Part shown: positions 26,590 through 36,095 of the stretch, piece after piece
Numbering within the stretch: the first letter of the stretch is position 1
How the letters are laid out: every line of letters starts with the position of its first letter
The notes under the pieces: generated by a model
What the model was told of the DNA's origin: nothing
Seen by the model: only the letters and a program-made list of their open reading frames with translations
Database searches by the model: none
Origin: Deltaproteobacteria bacterium
GTDB lineage: Bacteria > Desulfobacterota > Desulfarculia > Adiutricales > Adiutricaceae
NCBI GenBank assembly: GCA_031273455.1
Contig: JAISRZ010000054.1
Location: forward strand, 1 to 52,607
Direction of reading: 5' to 3'
DNA length: 52,607 nucleotides
Translations under genes and position numbers: made by a program

Positions 26590-28188
26590 CTAGCTTTCAT
26601 CCCGGCTATCGTCTCGGCTTTGCCAGGCTTTGATAGTCCGGTCTTGATTGTTTATGGCTATTCCCAAAAGAACCGGGTTTCTAAAGCTATCCCCGTATTT
26701 CGTGGCTAGGATCCGCTCCAGGGCTTTCCCGGCGGTGGCCTCATCTTGGTCCCCGTCACAAACTTTAAATTCCATAACCCAAGGCGCGTTTTTGTATTTG
26801 AACGCGATATCCGTTCGGCCAAAATTTCCGGGACGCTCAGCCACTGGGTGGAGGCCCGCGCTGTACAGATAAGTCAATAAACACGCCCGGTAAAGACCAT
26901 TAGGCGTCCGCCTAACTGACTCAAAGTCGTTATAAGGGATATTTGACAACAGTAGGTTAAATTCATTTATGACCCCGGTCGGATCTCTGTGACTTAAAGC
27001 TTTTTCCAAATAATTGAATGAGTCGAACAATATTCTTTTTTGGCTGAAAAAGTTTTTTATCGCCAAAAGCGAGATAGATTTAAGGACTTCCCGGTTAGGA
27101 AAATCAAGGGTGAACTTATCGTCATCGCCAGGCCTTAGGCTTAAATAGCCCGCTTGGTAAAGGAAATTCGTTGGATCGTCGGAATCTTCCAGGTTTAAGG
27201 CCTCTGACTGAGAGATGGGGATCCCCCGTAAATCCTCGGGTATTAGGCGCTTATTTTTTAGGTATTGGGCCAGGTGATATGAAGGTCCCGAGCTAAACCA
27301 GAAGTTCCGAAACTTTTTAGCTAGAAAAAATCGCATGATGGCGAAAGGGTTATAAAGATAAGTTTGCCCATCGAAACAGAACCCATAGTAGTAATCACGA
27401 AGTTCGTCCAATAATTTCGCCTCAGTCAGGTTAAGGCTTATGGCCGCTTCTCGGATGTGGGGGCCAAAGTTCGCCTTAATCTCCTCATGAGTAAAGCCAG
27501 TCAGGGCTCCGTATTTAGGCTCAATGGAGATGTCGGTGGAATTATTTAAGGTGGAATTAAATTCCGTGAGAGCGGATTTGGTGATCCCGGTCACAAAAAC
27601 AAAAGAGAGTTTATCTCGGTAATTTTTTAGCTGGACGTAGTAGTCACTCAGAATTTCCTTTACTTCTTCCAGTTGATCTGGTTTGCGCCTTAAATTAAGG
27701 TAGGGAGAGTCATACTCATCTATGAGGACCGCCGGGAGGGTATCGGGCGACTTTTTGGCGCATCGTTCAATTATGGTGGATAAAATTTCGCTGGGTAGGA
27801 GGTTATGAGGAACAGTTACCCGCAAATTTTCGGCGACCTCGGTGGTCATTCGACCCAAAGTATCCCTAAACCCGGTAACGCCCGCGTTAGTGGAGGTCTT
27901 CCTCATATTAAGATGGATGACCGGACGAGGAGCGAAGACTTCTTCCTCTAGTCGGTTATAAATGGCCAGACCTTTAAACAGCTCTTTTTGGCCTCTCAAT
28001 AAGGCTTCCAAGGTGGAAAGGGTTAAAGATTTACCGAAACGCCTGGGCCGGGTAAAAAACAGGGTTGAAGGTTCATTGGCGATCATATCGCCCAGGTAGG
28101 CGGTCTTGTCCACATAAACCATATTGTTTTGAATGATTTCCGCAAACGGCGGACTGTCGGCGGGCAGTTCCCGAACTATCTCTTTCAT
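26590..28188 (-). CDS. AAA-ATPase-like / PD-(D/E)XK nuclease protein (DUF1703 family)
   Basis: 532 residues with the two-part layout of this family. The N-terminal AAA-ATPase-like domain has VYVDKTAYLGDMI, the modified P-loop TRPRRFGKSLTLSTL, and the Walker B-type LIDEYDSPYL. The C-terminal PD-(D/E)XK nuclease domain has GRTDIAFKY and, after a short gap, WVMEFKVCDGD (Asp...Glu-x-Lys). Such proteins occur in many copies in some anaerobes; the function is unknown, and mobile-element or defence roles have been proposed. AGGAGG lies seven bases before the ATG. A dead copy (34490-34747) and a partial one (51918-52607) are in the same window. A single-gene unit with its own terminator. Confidence 0.92.
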   Translation of the reverse strand: MKEIVRELPADSPPFAEIIQNNMVYVDKTAYLGDMIANEPSTLFFTRPRRFGKSLTLSTLEALLRGQKELFKGLAIYNRLEEEVFAPRPVIHLNMRKTSTNAGVTGFRDTLGRMTTEVAENLRVTVPHNLLPSEILSTIIERCAKKSPDTLPAVLIDEYDSPYLNLRRKPDQLEEVKEILSDYYVQLKNYRDKLSFVFVTGITKSALTEFNSTLNNSTDISIEPKYGALTGFTHEEIKANFGPHIREAAISLNLTEAKLLDELRDYYYGFCFDGQTYLYNPFAIMRFFLAKKFRNFWFSSGPSYHLAQYLKNKRLIPEDLRGIPISQSEALNLEDSDDPTNFLYQAGYLSLRPGDDDKFTLDFPNREVLKSISLLAIKNFFSQKRILFDSFNYLEKALSHRDPTGVINEFNLLLSNIPYNDFESVRRTPNGLYRACLLTYLYSAGLHPVAERPGNFGRTDIAFKYKNAPWVMEFKVCDGDQDEATAGKALERILATKYGDSFRNPVLLGIAINNQDRTIKAWQSRDDSRDES

Positions 28189-28652
28189 GAATCGCCTCCT
28201 ATATAAACTATTGTACCTAAAATTAGGCCGGAGATCAAAAATATGAAAAAAAAACTTCCAGACGGCCTTTCCCGAGCGCTGGTAGGCTTATGATGAAACT
28301 GGATGGGTTCAAAATTGGCTTAAAACCCCGAAAAACGATTCGAAGCTCCAAGTAAACGGATATTGGTTTAGCTCCTCCAGATGGCCGCTTTTTTTAGCCT
28401 GGAGATGTTTCTTACAAGGTCGAAATTATTTGGTAACCCAAAAAACCTAACCTACCGTAATCACTAGATATTCAGGGAACAACATTCCATAATCTGGAAT
28501 TGTCGTCCACTGGCCTTAGCCCCCGACCCGGGCCATAACGGCCCGAGTCTATCGCCAAAGGATCCCACCATAAACTCGTTAGTTAAAACCCGCTAGTTAA
28601 AACCACCTCGCTTAAGGAAAGCCTTTAGGGTGAACGGGTCCAGCCAAGAGAG

Positions 28653-28688
28653 AAAATCGCCTGGAAAATCGCCTGGAAAATCGCCTGG
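28653..28688. repeat. Three exact 12-bp repeats AAAATCGCCTGG
   Basis: Three perfect head-to-tail copies in the spacer 28189-29408. The remainder of that 1.2-kb spacer is AT-rich and holds no ORF; it contains the promoter at 28880. Confidence 0.85.
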
Positions 28689-28879
28689 TTAATGGGGAGA
28701 ATTGGCGGGTAAAATTAAGGTCTGTTCGTTATTAGTCTAGAAAGGCTTCGCTGGTGTATTAAAGATAAATAACTTCAATAAATAAATATTGTATTATATA
28801 ATATTCTATTATAGATTTATTTAGTAAAAAAAAGTAAAATTATTAGAAATTGTTTTTCGAAAAATTTTTGAAAAACATC

Positions 28880-28907
28880 TTGACAAATCAGCGAATCGAG
28901 TTAAAAT
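28880..28907 (+). promoter_or_regulatory. Strong consensus promoter far from any gene
   Basis: TTGACA (28880-28885), 16-base spacer, TAAAAT (28902-28907). The next ORF on this strand starts 500 bp downstream. A CCGCCCCTC...AGGGGGG hairpin can form soon after the expected start. It may drive the ImmA/IrrE gene with a long leader, or an unannotated RNA. Confidence 0.6.
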
Positions 28908-29408
28908 GTTGATTAGATATATACTTCCTATCCGCCCCTCTTTAAGTGCTTTGTAAGTTCTTATAGGGGGGTTGATAGTTTCTGGGGCCTAAATATAGAC
29001 GCTAAATTCTATTCTAAATTCTATTCTTGTTGTCAAAAAAAATTTTACCTTTTGGGTAAAATAACGTTAGTTTTTAAGGTAGTTAGCCTCATAACCCTAT
29101 AAATTTTCGATGGCGGTAATAAAAAAAACTAGCGATTTTTTGCCAGTTAGTTTTAGTGTGTCGCTTCTACCCTTCAAAGTCAATATAAACTGATTAACTA
29201 TTAAAAATTTACGCTTAAGATTGATAACAATAACTGATAAATATTATTATATTAAATACAATTAATATTTTTATCACTAAGATTAATATTGTTGTATTTT
29301 TAATAATTTATCGAAAAATACAAAAATAAAATTACCTTTCGCAGTTAATATATACATAAATACGCAAAATAATTAATAATTTTATTAAAATTTTATTAAA
29401 GTTTTACC

Positions 29409-30551
29409 ATGGAAAAATACAAACCAAATATTGATATTTTAAAATGGGCGTTAAAAAATGCCAATCTAAAGCCTGAAATTGAAAAAAAATATCAACTATG
29501 GTTTGATGGAACCAAAATACCTAATTATAATGATTTGGAGAAATTCGCTCAACTGGTTAAAATTCCGTTTGGTTACTTGTTTTTACCGGAAATTCCGCGA
29601 CACCTCTTGGAGCTTAATATTGAGGATTTTCGGACCCCAAAAACTGGGGGGCCAACCGCGCCTAGTCGAGATTTAATTGACGCGGTCGATATGGGCGAAT
29701 ACCGCCAAAGCTGGTACCGTCAATACGCTTTAAGGACCGGTCAACCGGTCTTGGATTTTGTCGGGAGCGTAACTTTAACTGACTCACCCAAACAAGTGGC
29801 TGATTCTATTAAAAAAGTTTTAGATCTAACTATTGAAGAGTGGCTTAAAATTCCTAACGCTGATATGGCCTTTAAAAGGATGATAGAACTAGCTGAAGGT
29901 TCTGGCCTTTTAGTAATGGTTAGCTCAATTGTCGGATTAAATACGAAAAGAAAACTTAATATTGATGAATTTCGTAGTTTCTCTATGTCCGATAAGTTAG
30001 CTCCTTTAATTTTTATTAACGCTAATGACGCCATACCGGCGCGAATATTTACTTTAGCCCATGAGCTAGCCCATATTTGGCTGGGAAAAAGTGGCCTCGC
30101 CAATCCAGACGCGGGTAATATCGCCAATAGTGGCCTAGAGCGTTGGCGCGGCTCGGTCGCTACTGAGCTATTGGTTCCTTTTAGCGCGCTTCAAGAAGAG
30201 ATTAATACCGCTAATACCCACATGACCCTTGATTTTATCCGGGAATTGGCGGGAAAATTCCATGTTAGCTCCTTAGTAATATTACGACAATTGTTTGAAA
30301 ATCAGCTGATTGACCAAGATTATTACAATCAAATGGTTAAAAAAGAATCTATCATTATCAATAACGCTTTAAAAAAGCCTTCTAAAACCAGCGGCGATGA
30401 TTTCTATAACGCCCTTTTTTTAAGTATCGGCCATCGTTTTATTAGAGCCTTAGTCGCCGATACCCTAAGGGGCGACACCCTATATCTCGAGGCCACCAAA
30501 TTATTGGCCGTCCAATCTTTAAGCCTAATTGATGAGCTAGCCAAGAGGTAA
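29409..30551 (+). CDS. ImmA/IrrE family metallopeptidase
   Basis: 380 residues. The zinc peptidase motif is AHELAHIWLG (His218, Glu219, His222), and the downstream acidic helix includes ELLVPFSAL. The N-terminal ~150 residues (IDILKWALKNANLKPEIEKKY..., then KIPFGYLFLPEIP) form the HTH-like domain typical of the two-domain members. ImmA/IrrE proteins cleave repressors in mobile elements or act in stress responses and toxin-antitoxin pairs. In many genomes this form is followed by a DUF4411 PIN-like gene; here none follows. The first part is AT-rich, unlike glyQS downstream, suggesting transfer. No clear Shine-Dalgarno precedes the ATG. Confidence 0.88.
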   Translation: MEKYKPNIDILKWALKNANLKPEIEKKYQLWFDGTKIPNYNDLEKFAQLVKIPFGYLFLPEIPRHLLELNIEDFRTPKTGGPTAPSRDLIDAVDMGEYRQSWYRQYALRTGQPVLDFVGSVTLTDSPKQVADSIKKVLDLTIEEWLKIPNADMAFKRMIELAEGSGLLVMVSSIVGLNTKRKLNIDEFRSFSMSDKLAPLIFINANDAIPARIFTLAHELAHIWLGKSGLANPDAGNIANSGLERWRGSVATELLVPFSALQEEINTANTHMTLDFIRELAGKFHVSSLVILRQLFENQLIDQDYYNQMVKKESIIINNALKKPSKTSGDDFYNALFLSIGHRFIRALVADTLRGDTLYLEATKLLAVQSLSLIDELAKR

Positions 30552-31107
30552 GTATATTTTGGGGAACCGCTTTGGGGGCTTAGGTTTATGGCCCTTTGGC
30601 GCTTTCTCGGCGGCTCCGCCGCCTTAGAGGGTATTCCGTCCCTATTTTCTTGATGGTCGATTTTATTAATTTTAGACCAATAATAATAGTTTTTTGGCGA
30701 ATAATATAACTATTACTATAAATTACGGCGCCGCAAAATCAGCCATTTTTTAGATCCCCGCCCATTTGGGGCCCCCCTTCCTTACTGGTTTTTTCCCCAA
30801 TTTTGTGATATATCCAAGGCGGTTTTAACTCCAAAATCTCCCTTTTCCGGTCCAATCAAAATGAAAGACCCTTCGAGAAGGTGACCGCGGCCCGCCGTTG
30901 GTTTTGGTTAGCTTTGGTTTGTCTAACGGCTAAACTTAGGCCAAAAGAAGGTTAATTAAAGGACCCGAAGCTGTAAAACCCATTAGTTTAATGTTTTAGT
31001 TTAATTCGTTTATAATCATCGTGGTTTGTTTTAATAAGGCGCTTATCCCCCCCGACCTTTAGGGGGAATCATAAGTAAATTTTCGCCTTTTTTTGAGGAG
31101 AGTTTTT
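30552..31107. other. Spacer before glyQ
   Basis: About 550 bp without a credible ORF. It holds a GGCGG-CTCCG-CCGCC hairpin near 30611-30625. A TATAAT at 31011-31016, with TTAATG 17 bases upstream, is a likely glyQ promoter. No T-box features are seen. Confidence 0.5.
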
Positions 31108-32010
31108 ATGACCGTTAAGACCCCCTTCTCCTTTCAGGAGGTGGTCCAAGCCCTAACTTCGTTCTGGGCGGAAAAGGGTTGCCTTATCCAGCAGCCCTAC
31201 GATCTCGAAGTGGGCGCCGGAACCTTCCATCCGGCCACGACCTTAAGATCTTTGGGCCCAGAGCCTTGGCGCGTGGCTTACGTCCAGCCGTCCAGGAGAC
31301 CCACTGATGGCCGTTACGGGGAAAACCCTAACCGCCTTCAGCGCTACTACCAGTTTCAGGTCATTTTAAAACCCTCTCCTTTAAACTCCCAGGAGCTGTA
31401 CTTAAGCTCCTTAAAATCCTTAGGGATTAACCCTTTGGAGCATGACATCCGTTTTGTGGAGGATGACTGGGAATCGCCGACTTTAGGGGCTTGGGGCATT
31501 GGCTGGGAAGTCTGGCTTGACGGCATGGAAGTGACCCAGTTCACCTACTTTCAGCAAGTGGGCGGCTTTGACCTTAAACCCATTAGCGTGGAGTACACCT
31601 ATGGGATTGAGCGCTTAGCCATGTACCTGCAAGGGGTGGACAACGTCTTTGATCTCGACTGGAACGGGGAAATCCGTTATGGGGACGTCCATCACCAGGA
31701 TGAGGTGGAGTACTCCAAGCACAATTTTGAGCTGGCTGACATCTCTTTCCTCTTCACCCTGTTTGACATGTACGAGGCCGAGGCCAACCATTTATCGGCC
31801 AACGGTTTGGTGGCCCCGGCTTACGACTACTGCTTAAAGTGCTCCCATGTCTTTAACTTATTGGAAGCCAGAAAAGCCATCTCCGTGGCCGAGCGCACGC
31901 GGTTTATCGGTCGAGTGCGGCGCTTAGCTCGGACCACGGCCGATCTTCACATTCAGCAGAGGGCGAGCTTAGGCCATCCCCTTCTCGGACGCTGGGAGGT
32001 GAGCCTGTGA
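31108..32010 (+). CDS. glyQ: Glycyl-tRNA synthetase alpha subunit
   Basis: 300 residues, the catalytic subunit of the bacterial alpha2-beta2 GlyRS, which activates glycine and charges tRNA-Gly. Family segments are [41 protein letters not shown] and [17 protein letters not shown] chose the ATG at 31108 rather than the TTG at 31093 because GAGGAGA stands six bases before it and the TTG lies inside that site. It overlaps glyS by four bases (GTGA), consistent with stoichiometric expression. Confidence 0.96.
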   Translation: MTVKTPFSFQEVVQALTSFWAEKGCLIQQPYDLEVGAGTFHPATTLRSLGPEPWRVAYVQPSRRPTDGRYGENPNRLQRYYQFQVILKPSPLNSQELYLSSLKSLGINPLEHDIRFVEDDWESPTLGAWGIGWEVWLDGMEVTQFTYFQQVGGFDLKPISVEYTYGIERLAMYLQGVDNVFDLDWNGEIRYGDVHHQDEVEYSKHNFELADISFLFTLFDMYEAEANHLSANGLVAPAYDYCLKCSHVFNLLEARKAISVAERTRFIGRVRRLARTTADLHIQQRASLGHPLLGRWEVSL

Positions 32011-34094
32011 GCGGGGGCGATTTTATTTTAGAGCTGGGCGTGGAGGAGATACCGGCCTCCTACTTTGGCCCGGCCATGGCCTATTTAACTAATAACCTCA
32101 CTAAAGAGCTAAAAGAGGGCGGGTTGCCCTTTACGGCCATTAAAGCCTGGTCTGGCCCCCGGCGCTTAGCCGTGGGCGTCTGGGGCCTTAATGACCGGCA
32201 AATGGACCTGGTCGAGGAAATCACCGGGCCCCCCTTATCCAGCGCCTTTGACGCCAACGGGAACCACACCAAAGCGGCCTTGGGGTTCGCCAAAGGCCAA
32301 GGGGTCTCCATTAGCGATCTTTTCACTTTAAACACCCCGAAAGGCCAATACTTAGCCGTCCGCAAAACCCGCGAGGGTTTACCGACCGCCGAGGCCTTAA
32401 CCACGGCCATCCCGGTGGTCTTGGACAATCTGCCCTTTCCGAAGATGATGCGCTGGGGCGAAGGGGTCCATGAGTTTGTCCGACCGGTCCATTGGTTACT
32501 CGCCGTTTATCGCGGGGAAATCTTACCCCTCGCCTTTCGCGGGGCCAGGGCCGGTAAAGTCAGTTATGGCCACCGCTTTTTACACCCCGGGCCCGTGGTT
32601 ATCACCTCCCCGGACGAGTACCCCATCCGCCTAGCTGAGGCCCACGTCTTAGCTAGCTACGAGGAGCGCCGGGAGCAGGTTAAAACCGAGATCTATAAAG
32701 CCGCCGCCGAGTCCAATACCGACCTCCGGGTGGTGGCCGATGAGGATCTCATTAGCGAAGTGGCTAACCTACTGGAGGAACCCGTGGCCGTGTTAGGCCA
32801 CTTTAACTCCCAGTTTTTGGAATTGCCCGCCTCCGTGGCCGCCACGGCCATGAAAGAGCGGCAACGGTATTTTCCCATCACCGATAGCCAAGGCCGTCAA
32901 GCCCCCTACTTTGTGGCCGTCAATAACACTAGGGCCCTAGACATGGACGTGGTCCGTAAGGGGCATGAAAGGGTTTTAAGGGCGCGTTTAGAGGACGCCC
33001 GCTTCTATTACCAAGAGGACCGGAAGATCCGCCTAGACGCCCGGATTGAGGAGCTGAAAGGCGTGGTCTTTCACCACCTTTTAGGAACCTCTTGGGAAAA
33101 GGTTTTACGCTTTAAAGAACTGGCTTTAACCTTAGCCGCTTTAACCAACCCCGATCAAAAGGCCATTGTGGCCCGGGCCGCCGACCTGTGTAAGTGCGAT
33201 CTAGTGACCGGGGTGGTGGGGGAGTTTCCCTCGCTCCAGGGGCTGATGGGCTCGGAGTACGCTTTAGCCGATGGGGAAGACCCGGAGGTGGCCAAGGCCA
33301 TTTTAGAGCATTACTTCCCTAACCGCTCGGGCGGGGATTTACCGACCTCCCCGGCTGGGGCCATTTTAAGCGTGGCCGACAAACTGGACACCATCGTGGG
33401 TTGTTTTGGGGTCGGGTTACTGCCCACCGGGGCCGCTGATCCCTTTGGCTTACGGCGGCAAGCTTTGGGCGTCATCTTAATCATGATTGACCAGAAGTGG
33501 TCTTGGTCCTTAGAGGAAGGCATTGAGAAAGCCTTACTGGGTTTAGGCTCCTTAGTCAAAGCCCCGGCCAAGGAAGTTAGGCAAAAGACCTTGGAGTTTT
33601 TTAAGACCCGCTTAAAGAACCATTTACAGAAAACCTCCGGGGTAACCCCGGACTGCGCGGAGTCGGTTTTGGGTCTCTATGGCCACTTACCGCCAGCGGC
33701 GGTGGGTCGAGCCTTGGCCTTAGAGGAACTGAAGCGACAAGATGGCTTTCGGGATCTGGCTCAGACCTTTAAACGGGTGGTTAACATCATTAAAAAGTTT
33801 GGGTCCCGGGATGAGCCCCCGGCTTTGGCCTTATTGACGCTCCCGGCGGAAGTGGATCTATTAAAGGCCGCCGAGACCTTGGAAGCGGAAGCTTTAGAGT
33901 TAATCGCCAAAGGCGACTTTAAGGGTTTACTCAACCAAGTGGCCACTTTAAAGGGCCCAGTGGATCTCTTTTTCGATCAGGTCCTCGTCGATGACCCCAA
34001 CCCAGAGCTAAAACACGCTCGCATGGCCTTATTGGCCAAGGTTAGTCAAGTCTTTGAGCTGGTGGCCGATTTTTCGCGGATTAGCGCCACTTAA
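32007..34094 (+). CDS. glyS: Glycyl-tRNA synthetase beta subunit
   Basis: 695 residues, full family length; GTG start overlapping the glyQ stop. The beta subunit binds tRNA-Gly and is needed for charging. Family features are [17 protein letters not shown] at the N-terminus, [35 protein letters not shown], and the C-terminal anticodon-binding-like region ([21 protein letters not shown]). The operon ends here. The downstream DNA is the start of a 2-kb repeat and pseudogene zone. Confidence 0.96.
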   Translation: MSGGDFILELGVEEIPASYFGPAMAYLTNNLTKELKEGGLPFTAIKAWSGPRRLAVGVWGLNDRQMDLVEEITGPPLSSAFDANGNHTKAALGFAKGQGVSISDLFTLNTPKGQYLAVRKTREGLPTAEALTTAIPVVLDNLPFPKMMRWGEGVHEFVRPVHWLLAVYRGEILPLAFRGARAGKVSYGHRFLHPGPVVITSPDEYPIRLAEAHVLASYEERREQVKTEIYKAAAESNTDLRVVADEDLISEVANLLEEPVAVLGHFNSQFLELPASVAATAMKERQRYFPITDSQGRQAPYFVAVNNTRALDMDVVRKGHERVLRARLEDARFYYQEDRKIRLDARIEELKGVVFHHLLGTSWEKVLRFKELALTLAALTNPDQKAIVARAADLCKCDLVTGVVGEFPSLQGLMGSEYALADGEDPEVAKAILEHYFPNRSGGDLPTSPAGAILSVADKLDTIVGCFGVGLLPTGAADPFGLRRQALGVILIMIDQKWSWSLEEGIEKALLGLGSLVKAPAKEVRQKTLEFFKTRLKNHLQKTSGVTPDCAESVLGLYGHLPPAAVGRALALEELKRQDGFRDLAQTFKRVVNIIKKFGSRDEPPALALLTLPAEVDLLKAAETLEAEALELIAKGDFKGLLNQVATLKGPVDLFFDQVLVDDPNPELKHARMALLAKVSQVFELVADFSRISAT

Positions 34095-34489
34095 ATCTTT
34101 TAACTGTCTAAAACTTCTGGCCAGAGCCCTAAGTTTAGGGCTCTGGCCCCTCCCTTCAACCAGCCTAAACCTAACCCCCTTTAAATCCTTGGGCGACCCC
34201 TCACCAGCCTTAACCGTAATGTGGCCAAGGGATCTAGGGCCTTTAAATCCCCTTAACCCTTCCGCGGCTGAACCAGGATCGGGTTAACGCCTTAGCCGTT
34301 TAACGCGCTTTTACGAGTTTTGAAGTTTTAATTAGGAAATACATGATAAACGTGTTATAATATAGCTAAAAGTTCAGGATTTACGGATAGACCGCGACCT
34401 AGGCGCTAACGAGGCCCCAATAAAATTTTACTCTTTAATCTTAAGGCTTTACTATTGGCCTAAAAATGTCCTTGATGGAGGATATTTGA

Positions 34490-34747
34490 ATGGAGAAGAA
34501 GGATTCATAAGCTCCATCGCCGTCAAAAATAACGCGGCCATAAGAAGATTACGCCTTGGCCGGATCCGATTTCGCCGATATCCGTCAAAACGGCGATTAT
34601 TACGCCGACAAGACTAAATTTTTGTAGGAGATCGTTCTCCCGCCTGACCCATTTTTCCTAGCTTGGCCCCGGCGATTCGGGAAATCCCTTCTACTTAATA
34701 CCTTTGAATGTATCCTTTTAACCACCCTGGTCCACTTTAGAGCCTAG
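34490..34747 (+). pseudogene. Decayed AAA-ATPase-like (DUF1703) gene, N-terminal part
   Basis: One frame reads ADIRQNGDYYADKTKFL, an in-frame TAG at 34625, then DPFFLAWPRRFGKSLLLNTF and a second stop near 34747. This matches the N-terminus of the gene starting at 51918 (ADIRQKGSYYADKTEFL ... DPFFLSRPRRFGKTLL), also at DNA level from about 34545. Homology fades after the P-loop; the rest of the gene is missing. A clear pseudogene of this multicopy family. Confidence 0.85.
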
Positions 34748-34849
34748 CGCGAACGCGCCCCAAGGGCCCTACCTTAGAGACTGGGGGAAAATATGGCCAT
34801 TTAGCCCCCCATAACCTTTCGTAAGCCTTGGTTCGCGAAAATTTACTAG

Positions 34850-35700
34850 TGATTTAGGGATGTTAGGTCTTGGGACCCCCCAAACGCCTCTAAAACCCTT
34901 AGGGGATGACGGGGCCACGTTATTATTAAGGTGAAAAAGGTCGGCGTTTTATTAAAGCGTCAGCGGTCGTTATCGCTTTCCGGCCAACCTAACTTAAGGT
35001 CCAAAGCCTTCTATAGAACCGGCGAGATGGGTCTAACCCGGTCTAAGCGCCCGTGATTAAGGGAAATTTCTAATGATTTAAGGATGTTAGGTCCTGGGAC
35101 CCCCCAGAGCCTCTAAAACCCTTAGGGGATGACGGACCACGTTTTTTAAGGTCAAAGCCAGTTTGGTCGCCTCGCTTTCCAGCCAACCTAACTTAAGGTC
35201 CAAAGCCTTCTAGAACCGGCGAGAACGGTCTAGCGAGGTCGATACTCTAGGGATTTAAGGGAAATATCTAATGATTTAAGGATGTTAGTTCTTGGGACCC
35301 CCAGAGCCTCTAAAACCCTTAGGGGATGACGGGACCACGTTTTTTAAGGTCAAAGCCAGTTTGGTCGCATCGCTTTCCGGCCAACCTAACTTAAGGTCCA
35401 AAGCCTTCTAGAACCGGCGAGAACGGTCTAGCGAGTTCGATACTCTAGGGATTTAAGGGAAATATCCAATGATTTAGGGATGTTAGATCTAGAGACCCCC
35501 AAACGCTTCTCAAACCCTTAAGGGGATGACGGGGCCACGTTTTTTAAGGTCAAAGCCAGTTTGGTCGCCTCGCTTTTCGGCCAACCTAACTTAAGGTCCA
35601 AAGCCTTCTAGATCCGGCGAGAACGGTCTAGCGAGGTCGATACTCTGGGGAATTAAGAGAAATATCTAATGATTTAGGGATGTTAGGGAAATTATAACCC
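34850..35700. repeat. Four ~200-bp direct repeats plus a fifth partial unit
   Basis: Each unit starts TGATTTA(A/G)GGATGTTAG. It continues with a GGGACCCCC block, CTTAGGGGATGACGG, CCAACCTAACTTAAGGTCC, CCTTCTAGAACCGGCGAGA and GATTTAAGGGAAATATCTAA. Unit starts are 34850, 35074, 35272, 35470 and 35670, so spacings are 224, 198, 198 and 200 bp; the fifth unit breaks off after ~17 bp. The first unit carries a ~25-bp insertion. No frame stays open across units, so this is not a coding repeat. Confidence 0.85.
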
Positions 35701-35825
35701 TAAGGCTTTAAGTTTTTTGGTCCAAGAGGCTAAAAAAAATTACCATATCCGAAATTTATAGTTGGCGTTCATCAGATTCTGGAATGTAAATATGTATAAT
35801 ATGAATAACGACGCATAAACAGCGA

Positions 35826-35981
35826 ATGGCTAAACTAAAACGCGCGCCTAAAAAAATATTTTTAATTTCGCGCCCGCTTAACCCTAACCAAAACGATTCC
35901 TGTGAGGAATATTTAGCGTGGCCAGAATTTAGTCTTAAGCCTAACAAAAACAACCAACCCGGTCTTAGAGCCCAGAATTGA
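35826..35981 (+). CDS. Possible small basic protein, unknown
   Basis: A 51-residue ORF (MAKLKRAPKKIFLISRPLNP, then EEYLAWPEFSLKP) between the repeats and the first AAA+ gene. It is not recognised. No strong Shine-Dalgarno is seen. Composition is plausible for protein, but the length is short enough to be chance. Confidence 0.25.
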   Translation: MAKLKRAPKKIFLISRPLNPNQNDSCEEYLAWPEFSLKPNKNNQPGLRAQN

Positions 35982-35983
35982 CG

Positions 35984-36070
35984 ATGACCACCGCCTTTAA
36001 CGATAATTTAGATTATTTATTGTTACACTACCTTAATCACTTATTTACACAACATAATTGTTTTATTTAA
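35984..36070 (+). pseudogene. Possible 5' relic of a further double-AAA+ paralogue
   Basis: A 28-codon ORF reads LLLHYLNHLFTQHN, which resembles the start of the adjacent gene (VIVFHYLSNLFNTHIN) at the same distance from the ATG. It ends in TAA just before the intact gene. The match is short, so chance is not excluded. Confidence 0.3.
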
Positions 36071-36095
36071 CATAAAACGTAAAAAGGGGTTTAAA

